From assembly GCA_949296575.1 (NCBI GenBank), contig CASFPE010000035.1:124001-188000 (forward strand): DNA of 64,000 nucleotides, in the 5' to 3' direction. Origin of the DNA: an uncultured Bacteroides sp. (GTDB taxonomy: Bacteria; Bacteroidota; Bacteroidia; Bacteroidales; Bacteroidaceae). Shown here piece by piece: positions 30,418-39,493 of the stretch (position 1 is the stretch's first letter; each line of letters opens with the position of its first letter). Both the position numbers and the translations under genes were made by a program. The notes beneath the pieces are model-generated. The model saw only the letters and a list, made by a program, of their open reading frames with translations, did not search any database and was not told the origin of the DNA.

Positions 30418-31695
30418 ATGTTTTATACTATGGGAAGGCTGACAACAAACATAATACGATGCATCATAGCCATTTCATTATGGGGGCAATTGGCGGCGTA
30501 CGGACAGGACACTAAGCAACATGTTCCTTTCATGGCTTACAATTGGTATCCGAAATATGTGACCTTCCTTCCCAAAGACAAATTAGACTCCGTACTTGTA
30601 TATGCCAATACTGATATTGTACCTGTCATCTACAAAGTAAACAAATACGACCTGCATACCAATTCTCAATTAGACAGCATCGCATCCCTCATCAATACCA
30701 TCCGAGAAGACAAAAGGGTCACACTTGAATACGTATGGATAGGCGGAAGCGCATCGCCGGAAGGACCAATATGGTGGAATCGAAAATTAGGTGATTACCG
30801 CTCCAAAGCATTAGCAAACTTCTTGCTGGAAAATACGGAATTGGAAGCCAAAGACCTCCGGGTTGAGAATCTGGAAGAAGACTGGTATTCCGTAGTCCGC
30901 ACATTGGAACGCATGGATTTCCCGCAAAAAGACACCATTATCCACATCATCCAAACAGAACCCGATCTCCTGAAACGGAAACAATGCATCAGGAACATCG
31001 ACAACGGGAAATCATGGACACATTTGATCCGCAACATCTTTCCTCCATTCCGCAATGCACGGATGGTCATCGTATGCCTCGCTGAAGAACCGCCGGTGCC
31101 ACCATTGCCGCCACACGGCACCCACCCAACCATAAACATGCCAGCTCTTTCTTACAAACCTTCGAGGCCTGAACGCCCAGAAACATGGTTCATCGCCATC
31201 AAAACAAACGGGCTGTTTGCCGCTGCACTGACCGCCAACATCGGAGCAGAAGTGGAGATAGGGCGGCAATGGTCCTTCGATTTCCCCATATACTACTCCC
31301 CTTACAACATCACTCCGGAACGTAAGCTACGGCTGCTCGCCATACAGCCTGAAATACGTTGGTGGACGAAAGATGCGGGCGAAGGACATTTCCTCGGGCT
31401 ACACACACATGTGGCAGGATTCAATATTGCCATCAACGGCAACGGGCGTTACCAAGACCCCAACCACGCAGCGTGGGGACTCGGCCTAAGTTATGGCTAT
31501 CAAATGGCATTAGGCAAAAAGAAACGCTGGGCAGTGGAATTCAACCTCGGAGCAGGGTTTGCCGAATACGCCTACGATGCCTACCGCAATTGGGAAAACG
31601 GGCCACGGTATGACTCCGGGGAAGGATGGTATTGGGGCATCACCCGCGCAGGCATCTCATTTTCCTACAAATGGTTCAAGCAACGGAAACGGTAA
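30418..31695 (+). CDS. DUF3575/OmpA-like outer membrane protein of a fimbria locus
   Basis: A 425-residue exported protein. After a signal peptide (IIRCIIAISLWGQLAAYGQ) comes an OmpA-C-like region with VTLEYVWIGGSASPEGPIWW and NRKLGDYRSKALANFL, then a proline-rich linker (EEPPVPPLPPHGTHP), then a C-terminal beta-barrel of the DUF3575 type (FIAIKTNGLFAAALTANIGA, LLAIQPEIRWWT, LGLSYGYQMALGKKKRWAVE). Proteins of this make-up often start Mfa/Fim-type fimbrial loci in Bacteroidales and probably anchor the structure to the wall and outer membrane. The next gene begins 5 bp downstream. Confidence 0.8.
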   Translation: MFYTMGRLTTNIIRCIIAISLWGQLAAYGQDTKQHVPFMAYNWYPKYVTFLPKDKLDSVLVYANTDIVPVIYKVNKYDLHTNSQLDSIASLINTIREDKRVTLEYVWIGGSASPEGPIWWNRKLGDYRSKALANFLLENTELEAKDLRVENLEEDWYSVVRTLERMDFPQKDTIIHIIQTEPDLLKRKQCIRNIDNGKSWTHLIRNIFPPFRNARMVIVCLAEEPPVPPLPPHGTHPTINMPALSYKPSRPERPETWFIAIKTNGLFAAALTANIGAEVEIGRQWSFDFPIYYSPYNITPERKLRLLAIQPEIRWWTKDAGEGHFLGLHTHVAGFNIAINGNGRYQDPNHAAWGLGLSYGYQMALGKKKRWAVEFNLGAGFAEYAYDAYRNWENGPRYDSGEGWYWGITRAGISFSYKWFKQRKR

Positions 31696-31700
31696 CGCAC

Positions 31701-32780
31701 ATGGAGAGAAGAAAGATTCTACATACTGCCACCGTATGGGCATCGGCGATGCTGCTAACCGCCTGTGATGCCACTATCCATGAATACCCGCAACCGGGTA
31801 CTTCATTAGTGGTACTGGAACTGAACATCGACCGCACGCCGCCTGCCTACCACAAGGAAATCATTTACGATGAGAAATGGAACCGCACTGAACGCGACTT
31901 GTCGGAAACCGCAGCCCTGCCTTATATACCGGAAGAAGAGTATGACATGCGCATCATCGTGGATATCTACCGAGGAAATGCCGAAAACCATGACCCCGCA
32001 CAAAGGGTGCAACGGCGCATACTCTATGCGCCCAACGATGCATTGCCCCCGCAAGACACTCTCCACGCATACCTTCCCCACGGCACTTATTATGCATTGG
32101 CATGGGCGGACTACGTGACAAAGGACGGGCAAGGAAGCAACCTTTACCAAGCCGACGACCTTTCCGCTGTCCTCACGGAGACAGATGAGTACCCGTCCAA
32201 CACCCACATGCGCAGCACAGCGGCAGGCAGCACAGCGTTCACCATCGACTTCACCCGCACGCCAGAAGGATACCCCGTGGCAGAAGGACGCATGACCGAG
32301 TCGCGCATCATCCGCATCCTATTAGAACGGCCATCTGGACGATACCGCTTAGTGGCATCAGACTATGACCTGTTCACCCACACCGGCACCAACCCCGAAG
32401 GATTGACCGCCCGCGTGGTGTACCAGCAGTTCGTCAGCACAGGATTCAACATCGCCACCGGGCAACCCAACCGCTTTGAGCCATCATATGCTTTCGGCAT
32501 GAAGTCACCCATGGCAGAAACCACCGACGACGGGTCGCCCACACTGGCCATCGACTACATATTCGCCGCACAGGATGGGGAAACCAACATCGTGGCCGAC
32601 CTTTACCTGTACGACCGCGAAGGGCGAGAAGTGAACCGTTGCCAAGGCATACGCATCCCCATCCGCCGCAACCATGAAACCGTGGTCAGAGGACATTTCC
32701 TCACCCGGCAGCAGGAGGCGGGCAGCGGCGTGGCCATCGACGAAGGGTTTGGCGGGGAATATGTAATAAATATCGACTGA
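31701..32780 (+). CDS. FimB/Mfa2 family fimbrial anchor lipoprotein
   Basis: A 359-residue lipoprotein with lipobox LLTAC (Cys22), so it is anchored in the outer membrane. Family traits are the early SLVVLELNIDRTPPAY strand, the central GTYYALAWADYV and a C-terminal IRIPIRRNHETVVRGHFLT followed by the ending GFGGEYVINID, all typical of Mfa2/FimB proteins that anchor fimbriae and limit their length. The start was set at the methionine opening the signal sequence. It sits between the DUF3575 protein and a large fimbrillin-like lipoprotein, 41 bp before the latter. Confidence 0.85.
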   Translation: MERRKILHTATVWASAMLLTACDATIHEYPQPGTSLVVLELNIDRTPPAYHKEIIYDEKWNRTERDLSETAALPYIPEEEYDMRIIVDIYRGNAENHDPAQRVQRRILYAPNDALPPQDTLHAYLPHGTYYALAWADYVTKDGQGSNLYQADDLSAVLTETDEYPSNTHMRSTAAGSTAFTIDFTRTPEGYPVAEGRMTESRIIRILLERPSGRYRLVASDYDLFTHTGTNPEGLTARVVYQQFVSTGFNIATGQPNRFEPSYAFGMKSPMAETTDDGSPTLAIDYIFAAQDGETNIVADLYLYDREGREVNRCQGIRIPIRRNHETVVRGHFLTRQQEAGSGVAIDEGFGGEYVINID

Positions 32781-32821
32781 AAACAACCACCAAAAACATA
32801 ACTAACTAAAACAACAAACGT

Positions 32822-34837
32822 ATGAAACTTAAATTGAGTTATTTGACCTACGGACTGGCACTGCTGGCGGCAGGATGCCAGCCGGACGACTCCACCATGG
32901 GCGCAGCACCCGACGGGGAAGACAACGTGCAATTCAAAGTATCGGCGCCGGAAGCCTTGAACACGACCCGCGCCTACACGACAGAAAGCAGCAGCGCACG
33001 CGGCGGGCTGACTAACGTGGACTTCACGGAGTATGACCTGCGCTACCAACTGGCCGTGTACCGCGTGGACGGCAGCGGCGCCGATGCCACCTACACCATG
33101 GTGGTGGAGCCGCAAATGAAAGTGACAGACAGCTACGAGGAAGTGAATTACTCGCTGAACCTCGCACCGGGACGCACCTACCGCGCCGTCGTGTGGGCCG
33201 ACTTCGTAAAGCAAGGCAGCACGGGCGACCTTCACTACGACACGCAGGACTTCGAGCATATCCACGCCCCGGAAATGCCGGACAAATACCTGCTCAACGA
33301 TGAGAGCAAGGATGCCTATACCGCCACCTACCAGTTCAACCTAAACGGCAGCGCCATCAGTTCAGACCTCGTGCTGAAACGCCCCTTCGCCAAGCTGAGG
33401 GTGGTGACTGCCGACTGGGGTGCCAACGCGGACATGCCCGACAACTTCCGGGTGTACTACTACGGATGCCAACGCTTCACGGCACTGAACGCCGTCACCG
33501 GCGAAGCGGAAGGAACCATGCTGGGGACAACCGGCAACGGCACCTACACCGCCACCATCGACCCCGGCACGAAGGAATACGCCACCGACTATGACGCTTC
33601 CGCCCACAACCGCACCCTCATCGTGGACTACCTGCTGGCCGACCGCACGGAGGAAACGCCCGTCCACTTCCGCCTGCGCTCGCTGAAAGGCGACGAAACC
33701 ATCACCGACCACAGCTTGGACACCGACATCCCCATCCGGCGCAACTGGCTCACCACCGTCATCGGCAACGTGCTGACCACCGGGGCGCAGTTCAACATCT
33801 CCATCGACGAGAAGTTCGACAACCAATGGACGATGGGCGAGACATGGTGGAACCCCGAAACCATCACCCTGCGCCAGCCCGACTACGACGAGGCTACCAA
33901 GACCTACCGCATCACCGACCGCAACGAGTTCGCATGGATCAGCGAGAACGCCGCCACCGCCATCACCGCAGGATGCACCCTCTCCATCGAGAACGACATC
34001 GACATGACCGGCACCAACTGGAAGCCCATCTACAAGGAGGGCGAACCGGCCTACACCGTGGAAGGCAACGGCCACACGCTCCGCAACTTCACCATCGACG
34101 CCCGCTATGCGGGCAGTTCAAATGTTGCCATCCCCATCTTCGGGCCAGTGAACGTGAACGCCTACATCGGCGTGTGGGGCAAGTTCGACGGCGCCATGCG
34201 CAACCTCACCTTCGAGAACATCAGCATCAACGGCCTGGCCGACAGCGAGACCCACACCACCGACAGCGAGGGCAACGCCGTGGACCACAGCGATGAGGAC
34301 GCCTGGTTCGCCGGGTGCATCGGCTACACGGGCGCCAACTACAGCACGCCCGTCACCATCGAGAACGTGCATGCCCGCCACATCCACATCGAGGCCAGCG
34401 GCAGCAACGGGCTGACGAACCTCAGCGCGCAGAACGTGGGCGGACTCATCGGGTGGGTCGGCATCGGCGGCGGCGTTAACCCGAACGAGTCCACGCAAAT
34501 CATCAACTGCTCTGCCGAGGACGTGCATATCACCGGCTACCAGGCCGGCGGCCTCGTGGGCGAAGTGAAAGGCGGGCGCGGCGTAGGCTTCACCGGCTGC
34601 TGGACGGAAGACGTGGAGATACGCATCGCGCCGTTCCCCTTGCAGGACGAAGCCGTGTCCGGCTTCATCGGCAACGTGGAGGAGGGCAACAGCGTGCGGA
34701 TGACCGACTGCCGCGCCGCAGAAAACCTGCGCCTGCTCGACCTGAACGGCAAGGCATCCACCTACCAGCCGGCAAACGCCCTGTATGGCGACTGCGAAAG
34801 CGGCACGCCCGCCATCGAGACCACCACGCAGCCTTAA
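32822..34837 (+). CDS. Fimbrillin-like (DUF6562-type) lipoprotein with GLUG-like C-terminal repeats
   Basis: A 671-residue lipoprotein (lipobox LAAGC, Cys19). The first half resembles the Mfa2/fimbrillin fold: LRYQLAVYRVDGSG, GRTYRAVVWADFVKQG, LKRPFAKLRVVTADW, DTDIPIRRNWLTTVIGNVLT and FNISIDEKFDNQW. The second half looks like a beta-helix with GLUG-like turns (NVGGLIGWVGIGGG, QAGGLVGEVKGG, AVSGFIGNVEEG), suggesting an adhesive or tip role. The family name DUF6562 is assigned by recollection and is moderately sure. Base composition is clearly more GC-rich than the operons before it. It is the last gene of the locus and is followed by a strong terminator. Confidence 0.75.
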   Translation: MKLKLSYLTYGLALLAAGCQPDDSTMGAAPDGEDNVQFKVSAPEALNTTRAYTTESSSARGGLTNVDFTEYDLRYQLAVYRVDGSGADATYTMVVEPQMKVTDSYEEVNYSLNLAPGRTYRAVVWADFVKQGSTGDLHYDTQDFEHIHAPEMPDKYLLNDESKDAYTATYQFNLNGSAISSDLVLKRPFAKLRVVTADWGANADMPDNFRVYYYGCQRFTALNAVTGEAEGTMLGTTGNGTYTATIDPGTKEYATDYDASAHNRTLIVDYLLADRTEETPVHFRLRSLKGDETITDHSLDTDIPIRRNWLTTVIGNVLTTGAQFNISIDEKFDNQWTMGETWWNPETITLRQPDYDEATKTYRITDRNEFAWISENAATAITAGCTLSIENDIDMTGTNWKPIYKEGEPAYTVEGNGHTLRNFTIDARYAGSSNVAIPIFGPVNVNAYIGVWGKFDGAMRNLTFENISINGLADSETHTTDSEGNAVDHSDEDAWFAGCIGYTGANYSTPVTIENVHARHIHIEASGSNGLTNLSAQNVGGLIGWVGIGGGVNPNESTQIINCSAEDVHITGYQAGGLVGEVKGGRGVGFTGCWTEDVEIRIAPFPLQDEAVSGFIGNVEEGNSVRMTDCRAAENLRLLDLNGKASTYQPANALYGDCESGTPAIETTTQP

Positions 34838-34866
34838 ACGCGCATCCCGCTTTTCTTCATAAACAT

Positions 34867-34910
34867 GCCGGGCAAGCCTCCTCCACTCCGGGGGCTTGCC
34901 CGGCTTCTTT
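34867..34910 (+). terminator. Rho-independent terminator of the fimbria-type locus
   Basis: A 12-bp perfect GC-rich stem (GCCGGGCAAGCC / GGCTTGCCCGGC) with a 14-nt loop, followed by TTCTTT. It starts 30 bp past the stop codon. Confidence 0.9.
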
Positions 34911-34988
34911 ATGCCCAGGCACCCGCCCTGCCGTCCCCAAAACGCCTGCCACGCCGTCCAACAAGCAGGCACCCATACGTCCATTACA

Positions 34989-35054
34989 GCGTGCAACGGA
35001 TGTGGCACATGCGTGCAACGGGTGTGGCACATGCGTGCAACGGGTGTGGCACAA
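34989..35054. repeat. Three tandem 22-bp repeats
   Basis: Three contiguous units beginning GCGTGCAACGG and continuing RTGTGGCACAT differ at only two or three positions. Each unit contains the near-palindrome TGTGGCACA. They lie about 105 bp upstream of the acyl-CoA synthetase promoter in a gap without coding potential; a unit length of 22 bp places copies on nearly the same face of the helix, as for an operator array. Confidence 0.7.
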
Positions 35055-35159
35055 CCTGACCGACACGGCGGCCCGCCCTTAGCCATGCGCAAGGACGCCC
35101 CATCCCCCCGCTTAAGAGGGCATGCCGACATCTGCCGCAGAAAACTTCCGCCCGCGCGC

Positions 35160-35189
35160 TTGGCGGTATGCATAAAAACCGTATATTTG
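35160..35189 (+). promoter_or_regulatory. Promoter of the acyl-CoA synthetase gene
   Basis: TTG, 19 bp, then TATATTTG, a full match to the phylum's promoter pattern, 27 bp before the ATG. Confidence 0.68.
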
Positions 35190-35215
35190 TGCCATAACCT
35201 AAATGACTCTTGATT

Positions 35216-37276
35216 ATGATTACACCACAACTGCTGCATCCCGGCAGCATCGTCATCATCGGCGCGTCGAACAATGTGCACAAGCCCGGCGGCGCCATCC
35301 TGAAAAACCTGATCAACGGCGGCTACCAAGGCGAGCTGCGCGGCGTGAACCCCAAGGAGACGGAGGTGCAAGGCATGCCCTGCTTCGCCGCCATCGCCGA
35401 CATCCCCCCCACAGACCTCGCCATCCTCGCCGTGCCGGCCCCGGCCTGCCCCGATGCAGTGGAAGAACTGGCCCGCGACAAGGGCGTGCGCGCCTTCATC
35501 ATCCTCTCCGCCGGCTTCGGCGAGGAAACCCATGAAGGTGCCCTCCTGGAGGAGCGCATCCTGGAGTCGGCGAACCGCCACGGCGCCGCCCTCATCGGCC
35601 CCAACTGCATCGGGCTGATGAACACGTGGCACCACAGCGTGTTCACGCAGCCCATCCCCGTGCTTCACCCGCAAGGCGTGGACCTCATCACCAGTTCCGG
35701 CGCCACGGCGGTCTACATCTTGGAGAGCGCCATCCTCAAGGGGCTGCCCTTCAACTCCGTGTGGTCCGTGGGCAACGCCCGCCAAATCGGGGTGGAAGAC
35801 GTGCTGGAATACATGGACGCGCACTTCGACCCCGCCACCGACTCGCACATCAAGCTGCTCTACATCGAGAGCATCCGCAACCCCGACAGCCTCTTGGCCC
35901 ATGCCGCGTCGCTGATACGCAAGGGATGCCGCATCGCCGCCATCAAGGCCGGAAGTTCCGAGAGCGGGAGCCGGGCGGCATCGTCGCACACGGGTGCCAT
36001 CGCCAGCAGCGACTCCGCCGTCGAGGCGCTGTTCCGCAAGGCCGGCATCGTGCGATGCCATTCCCGCGAGGAACTCACCACCGTGGGCTGCATCTTCACC
36101 TTGCCGCCCCTGCGCGGGCGGAACATCGCCATCGTCACCCATGCCGGCGGCCCCGGCGTGATGCTCACCGACGCGCTCTCCAAGGGCGGGCTCCGCGTGC
36201 CGCCCCTCTGCGGCAAGGATGCCGACGAACTGAAGGCGCAACTCTTCCCCGGAGCCTCCGTGGGCAACCCCATCGACATCCTCGCCACCGGCACGCCGGA
36301 ACACCTGGGGCTGGCCATCGACTATTGCGAAGAACGCTTCGAAGGCATCGACGCCGTGTGCGTCATCTTCGGCACGCCCGGATTGGTGAAAGTGTACGAT
36401 GCCTACGATGTGCTCGACCGCAAGATGCAGACGGCCCGGAAACCCATCTTCCCCATCCTGCCCTCGATCTACACGGCAGGCGACGAAGTAAGGGAATTCC
36501 TCGGGCGCGGCCACGTGAACTTCGCCGACGAAGTGACCCTTGCCACCGCGCTGACCGCCGTCCTGAACACGCCCTCCCCCGCTCGCCGCGAAATAGAACT
36601 GGAAGGGGTGGATATCCCGCGCATCCGCCGCATCATCGACCACCTGCCCGGCGACGGTTACATCCAGCCCGCCTCCGTGCAGGAACTGCTGCAAGCGGCA
36701 GGCATCCCGCTGGTGCCGGAAGCCGTCAGCACCGGCAAGGAAGAACTGCTGCAGGCAGCCCGCACGATGGGCTACCCCGTGGCAGCCAAGGTGGTTGGCC
36801 CTGTGCATAAGTCGGACGTGGGCGGCGTCAGCCTCAACATCCAGTCGGAGGAACACCTCGCGCTGGAGTTCGACCGCATGATGCAGATACCCGAAGCCAC
36901 CGCCGTCATGGTGCAGCCCATGCTGCGCGGCACCGAACTGTTCATCGGCGCGAAATACGAGCCGAAGTTCGGACACGTGGTCCTCTGCGGCCTCGGCGGC
37001 ATCTTCGTGGAAGTGCTGAAAGACGTGTCATCGGGCCTGGCGCCCCTCTCCCACGAGGAAGCCTTCTCCATGATACGCTCCCTGCGCTCCTACAAAATCA
37101 TCCAAGGCACACGGGGGCAGGCTGGAGTAGATGAACGCCAGTTCGCGGACATCATCGTGAGATTATCCACCCTGCTGCGCTTCGCCACGGAAATCAAGGA
37201 AATGGACATCAATCCGCTGCTCGCCACAGAAAAAGGCATCATAGCCGTGGATGCCCGCATCAGGGTTGAAAAATAA
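35216..37276 (+). CDS. ADP-forming acyl-CoA (acetate-CoA) synthetase, fused alpha-beta
   Basis: A 686-residue NDP-forming acyl-CoA synthetase that would convert acyl-CoA, ADP and phosphate to acid, CoA and ATP. The N-terminal CoA-binding Rossmann domain shows VIIGASNNVHKPGGAILKNL, then the ligase-CoA domain with the phosphorylated-histidine loop in AASSHTGAIASSDSA. From about residue 480 a C-terminal ATP-grasp domain shows GYPVAAKVVGPVHKSDVGGV and VVLCGLGGIFVEVLKDVS. Alpha and beta parts are fused, the common bacterial form. Substrate range cannot be read. The ATG was chosen; a TTG two codons earlier is possible. The gene is strikingly GC-rich and carries long antisense open frames as a result. 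Confidence 0.9.
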   Translation: MITPQLLHPGSIVIIGASNNVHKPGGAILKNLINGGYQGELRGVNPKETEVQGMPCFAAIADIPPTDLAILAVPAPACPDAVEELARDKGVRAFIILSAGFGEETHEGALLEERILESANRHGAALIGPNCIGLMNTWHHSVFTQPIPVLHPQGVDLITSSGATAVYILESAILKGLPFNSVWSVGNARQIGVEDVLEYMDAHFDPATDSHIKLLYIESIRNPDSLLAHAASLIRKGCRIAAIKAGSSESGSRAASSHTGAIASSDSAVEALFRKAGIVRCHSREELTTVGCIFTLPPLRGRNIAIVTHAGGPGVMLTDALSKGGLRVPPLCGKDADELKAQLFPGASVGNPIDILATGTPEHLGLAIDYCEERFEGIDAVCVIFGTPGLVKVYDAYDVLDRKMQTARKPIFPILPSIYTAGDEVREFLGRGHVNFADEVTLATALTAVLNTPSPARREIELEGVDIPRIRRIIDHLPGDGYIQPASVQELLQAAGIPLVPEAVSTGKEELLQAARTMGYPVAAKVVGPVHKSDVGGVSLNIQSEEHLALEFDRMMQIPEATAVMVQPMLRGTELFIGAKYEPKFGHVVLCGLGGIFVEVLKDVSSGLAPLSHEEAFSMIRSLRSYKIIQGTRGQAGVDERQFADIIVRLSTLLRFATEIKEMDINPLLATEKGIIAVDARIRVEK

Positions 37277-37334
37277 AATGCACGAGGGAAGATAAAAAGG
37301 CAGTATTCCGAACGCGATTGTCGCACTTTTTTCT

Positions 37335-37342
37335 TACTTTTG
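37335..37342 (+). promoter_or_regulatory. -7 box ahead of metF
   Basis: TACTTTTG matches TAnnTTTG, about 50 bp before the metF start; no clear -33. Confidence 0.48.
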
Positions 37343-37390
37343 CCCATTGCACCGCCCTGCGCCGCGCCGCAGGCCACAGATTGAAGCGCA

Positions 37391-38344
37391 ATGAAGGTAA
37401 CAGACTTGATAAAGAGCCGCAAGAATACGGCATTCTCGTTCGAAATACTGCCGCCCCTCAAAGGAACCGGCATCGAAAAGGTATACGACACCATTGATGC
37501 ACTGAGAGAATTCGACCCTCAGTACATCAACATCACCACGCACCGCAGCGAATACGTATACAAAGATCTCGGCAACGGGCTGTACGAACGCCGCAAACTG
37601 CGCCGCCGTCCAGGCACCGTCACTGTGGCTGCCGCCATACAGAACAAATACAACATCACCGTTGTCCCTCACATCCTGTGCAGCGGCTTCACCAGAGAAG
37701 AAACGGAATATGTATTGCTTGACCTCCAGTTCCTCAACATCACGGATTTGCTCGTGCTACGAGGCGACAAGGCCAAGCATGAGGCAACATTCACACCCGA
37801 AGGAAACGGCTATTACCATGCCATCGAATTGCAAAAGCAAATCAATGATTTCAACAAAGGGCTTTTCGTGGACGGCTCACCCATCAAAGTGACAGGCACC
37901 CCGTTCTCTTATGGCGTGGCTTGCTATCCTGAAAAGCACGAAGAAGCCCCCAACATGGAAACCGACCTCTATTGGCTGAAACGAAAAGTGGAAGCAGGTG
38001 CCGAATATGCCGTCACGCAACTGTTCTTCGACAACCGAAAATACTTCGACTTTGTGCAACACGCCCGCAAAGAAGGCATCAACATTCCCATCATCCCAGG
38101 CATCAAGCCCTTCGGGCGGCTCGCACACCTAAACATGTTGCCTAAAACATTCAAGATAGACCTGCCAGAAGAATTAGTGAAAGAAGCGTCTCACTGCAAG
38201 ACCGATGAAGAAGCCAAACAGGTTGGCATTGAATGGGGAATCGCCCAATGCAAAGAATTAATTGCACACGGCGTGCCGAGCATCCATTTCTACACCGTGT
38301 CTGCCACTGACAGCATACGGCAAATAGCTAAACAAGTATATTAG
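37391..38344 (+). CDS. metF: Methylenetetrahydrofolate reductase
   Basis: MetF is a flavoenzyme reducing 5,10-methylene-THF to 5-methyl-THF for methionine synthesis. The 317-residue protein has the TIM-barrel start NTAFSFEILPPLKGTGIEKV, the segment INITTHRSEYV, VVPHILCSGFTREETEYVLL, and the FAD-site region DLLVLRGDK, later AEYAVTQLFFDNRKYFDF and IIPGIKPF. Length is normal for the single-domain bacterial enzyme. It leads a plus-strand group with holB 6 bp downstream. Confidence 0.95.
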   Translation: MKVTDLIKSRKNTAFSFEILPPLKGTGIEKVYDTIDALREFDPQYINITTHRSEYVYKDLGNGLYERRKLRRRPGTVTVAAAIQNKYNITVVPHILCSGFTREETEYVLLDLQFLNITDLLVLRGDKAKHEATFTPEGNGYYHAIELQKQINDFNKGLFVDGSPIKVTGTPFSYGVACYPEKHEEAPNMETDLYWLKRKVEAGAEYAVTQLFFDNRKYFDFVQHARKEGINIPIIPGIKPFGRLAHLNMLPKTFKIDLPEELVKEASHCKTDEEAKQVGIEWGIAQCKELIAHGVPSIHFYTVSATDSIRQIAKQVY

Positions 38345-38350
38345 CCCGAC

Positions 38351-39475
38351 ATGTACTTCAAGGATATATTAGGACAAGAAGCTATCAAACGGCAGTTCAT
38401 CACCGAAGCCCTAAAAGGAAGAATTGCCCATGCGCAACTAATCTGCGGGCCGGAAGGTACTGGAAAGTTGCCACTCGCCATCGCATTCGCGCGCTACATC
38501 TGCTGCACCAACAAAGGTGAGGCAGATGCTTGCGGGCATTGCCCATCCTGCATCAAATTCAACAAGCTGGCACATCCAGACCTGCACTTCGCCTTTCCTG
38601 TGGTAAAAAAACGCTCTGACAAAGAAGCTGTGTCCGATGATTATATTGCCGAGTGGCGACGACAATTGTCAGAAAGTCCTTACTTCAGCTTCGATCATTG
38701 GCTAGACGCCCTCAATGCCGGCAATGCACAGGCCATGATTTATTCGGCCGAAAGCAATGAAATACTACGTAAGCTCAGCCTGAAATCCAGCGAAGGTGGT
38801 TACAAAATCATGATTATCTGGCTGCCGGAAAAGATGAACCTCACCTGTTCCAACAAATTGCTGAAGCTATTAGAAGAACCTCCGGCACAAACTGTATTCC
38901 TGCTTGTATCGGAAAATCCAGAAACCATCCTGCCTACCATCTTGAGCCGCACGCAACGCATCAACATACCCCGGTTAAATGAAGCAAGCATCACCACAGC
39001 CTTAACCCAACAATACGGGCTGTCCGAACAAGATGCTGGCAATATAGCCCGTGTAGCTAACGGCAATTTCATCAAAGCCTTAGAAAGCATCCATTTAGGA
39101 AACGAACGAAAGTTCTACCTTGACTTGTTCATCCAACTGATGCGCCTTGCATACCAAAGAAAGCTGAAAGAACTCAAACAATGGAGCGAACAAGTAGCTG
39201 CAATCGGAAGGGAAAGGCAAAAGAGCCTACTGGAATACTGCCAACACATGATTAGAGAAAATTTCATATATAATTTGAAAATACGAGAACTAACTTACAT
39301 GAGCCAAGAAGAAGAAGCATTTTCTTCCCGTTTTGCCCCTTTCATCAACGAACGAAACGTCATAGGTATCATGAACGAATTGTCCGAATCACAAAAGCAT
39401 GTGGAGCAGAACGTCAACCCTAAAATGATTTTCTTCGACTTCGCTTTGAAAATCATCCTCTTACTAAAACAATAA
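38351..39475 (+). CDS. holB: DNA polymerase III subunit delta prime
   Basis: A 374-residue clamp-loader subunit. The AAA+ fold begins DILGQEAIKRQFITEALKGR and has a Walker A GPEGTGKLPLA near residues 33-43, then a zinc module with four cysteines (CC...ACGHCPSC near 51-66), and the conserved MNLTCSNKLLKLLEEPPAQT and LPTILSRTQRI sensor region. The serine of the usual clamp-loader SRC motif is followed by RTQ, as is common for delta prime. It lies between metF and ricT. Confidence 0.92.
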   Translation: MYFKDILGQEAIKRQFITEALKGRIAHAQLICGPEGTGKLPLAIAFARYICCTNKGEADACGHCPSCIKFNKLAHPDLHFAFPVVKKRSDKEAVSDDYIAEWRRQLSESPYFSFDHWLDALNAGNAQAMIYSAESNEILRKLSLKSSEGGYKIMIIWLPEKMNLTCSNKLLKLLEEPPAQTVFLLVSENPETILPTILSRTQRINIPRLNEASITTALTQQYGLSEQDAGNIARVANGNFIKALESIHLGNERKFYLDLFIQLMRLAYQRKLKELKQWSEQVAAIGRERQKSLLEYCQHMIRENFIYNLKIRELTYMSQEEEAFSSRFAPFINERNVIGIMNELSESQKHVEQNVNPKMIFFDFALKIILLLKQ

Positions 39476-39493
39476 AATAATGTAACAAGCAAT

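Noticed and set aside
34989..35054. CRISPR array
   Set aside because: The 22-bp units are directly adjacent with no spacers, there are only three, and no cas gene is in the window.
34118..36976. A 952-codon open frame on the minus strand across the fimbrial lipoprotein end and the acyl-CoA synthetase
   Set aside because: It is antisense to two well-supported genes in the most GC-rich part of the window, where stop codons are rare on all frames; its translation is low-complexity and matches no family.
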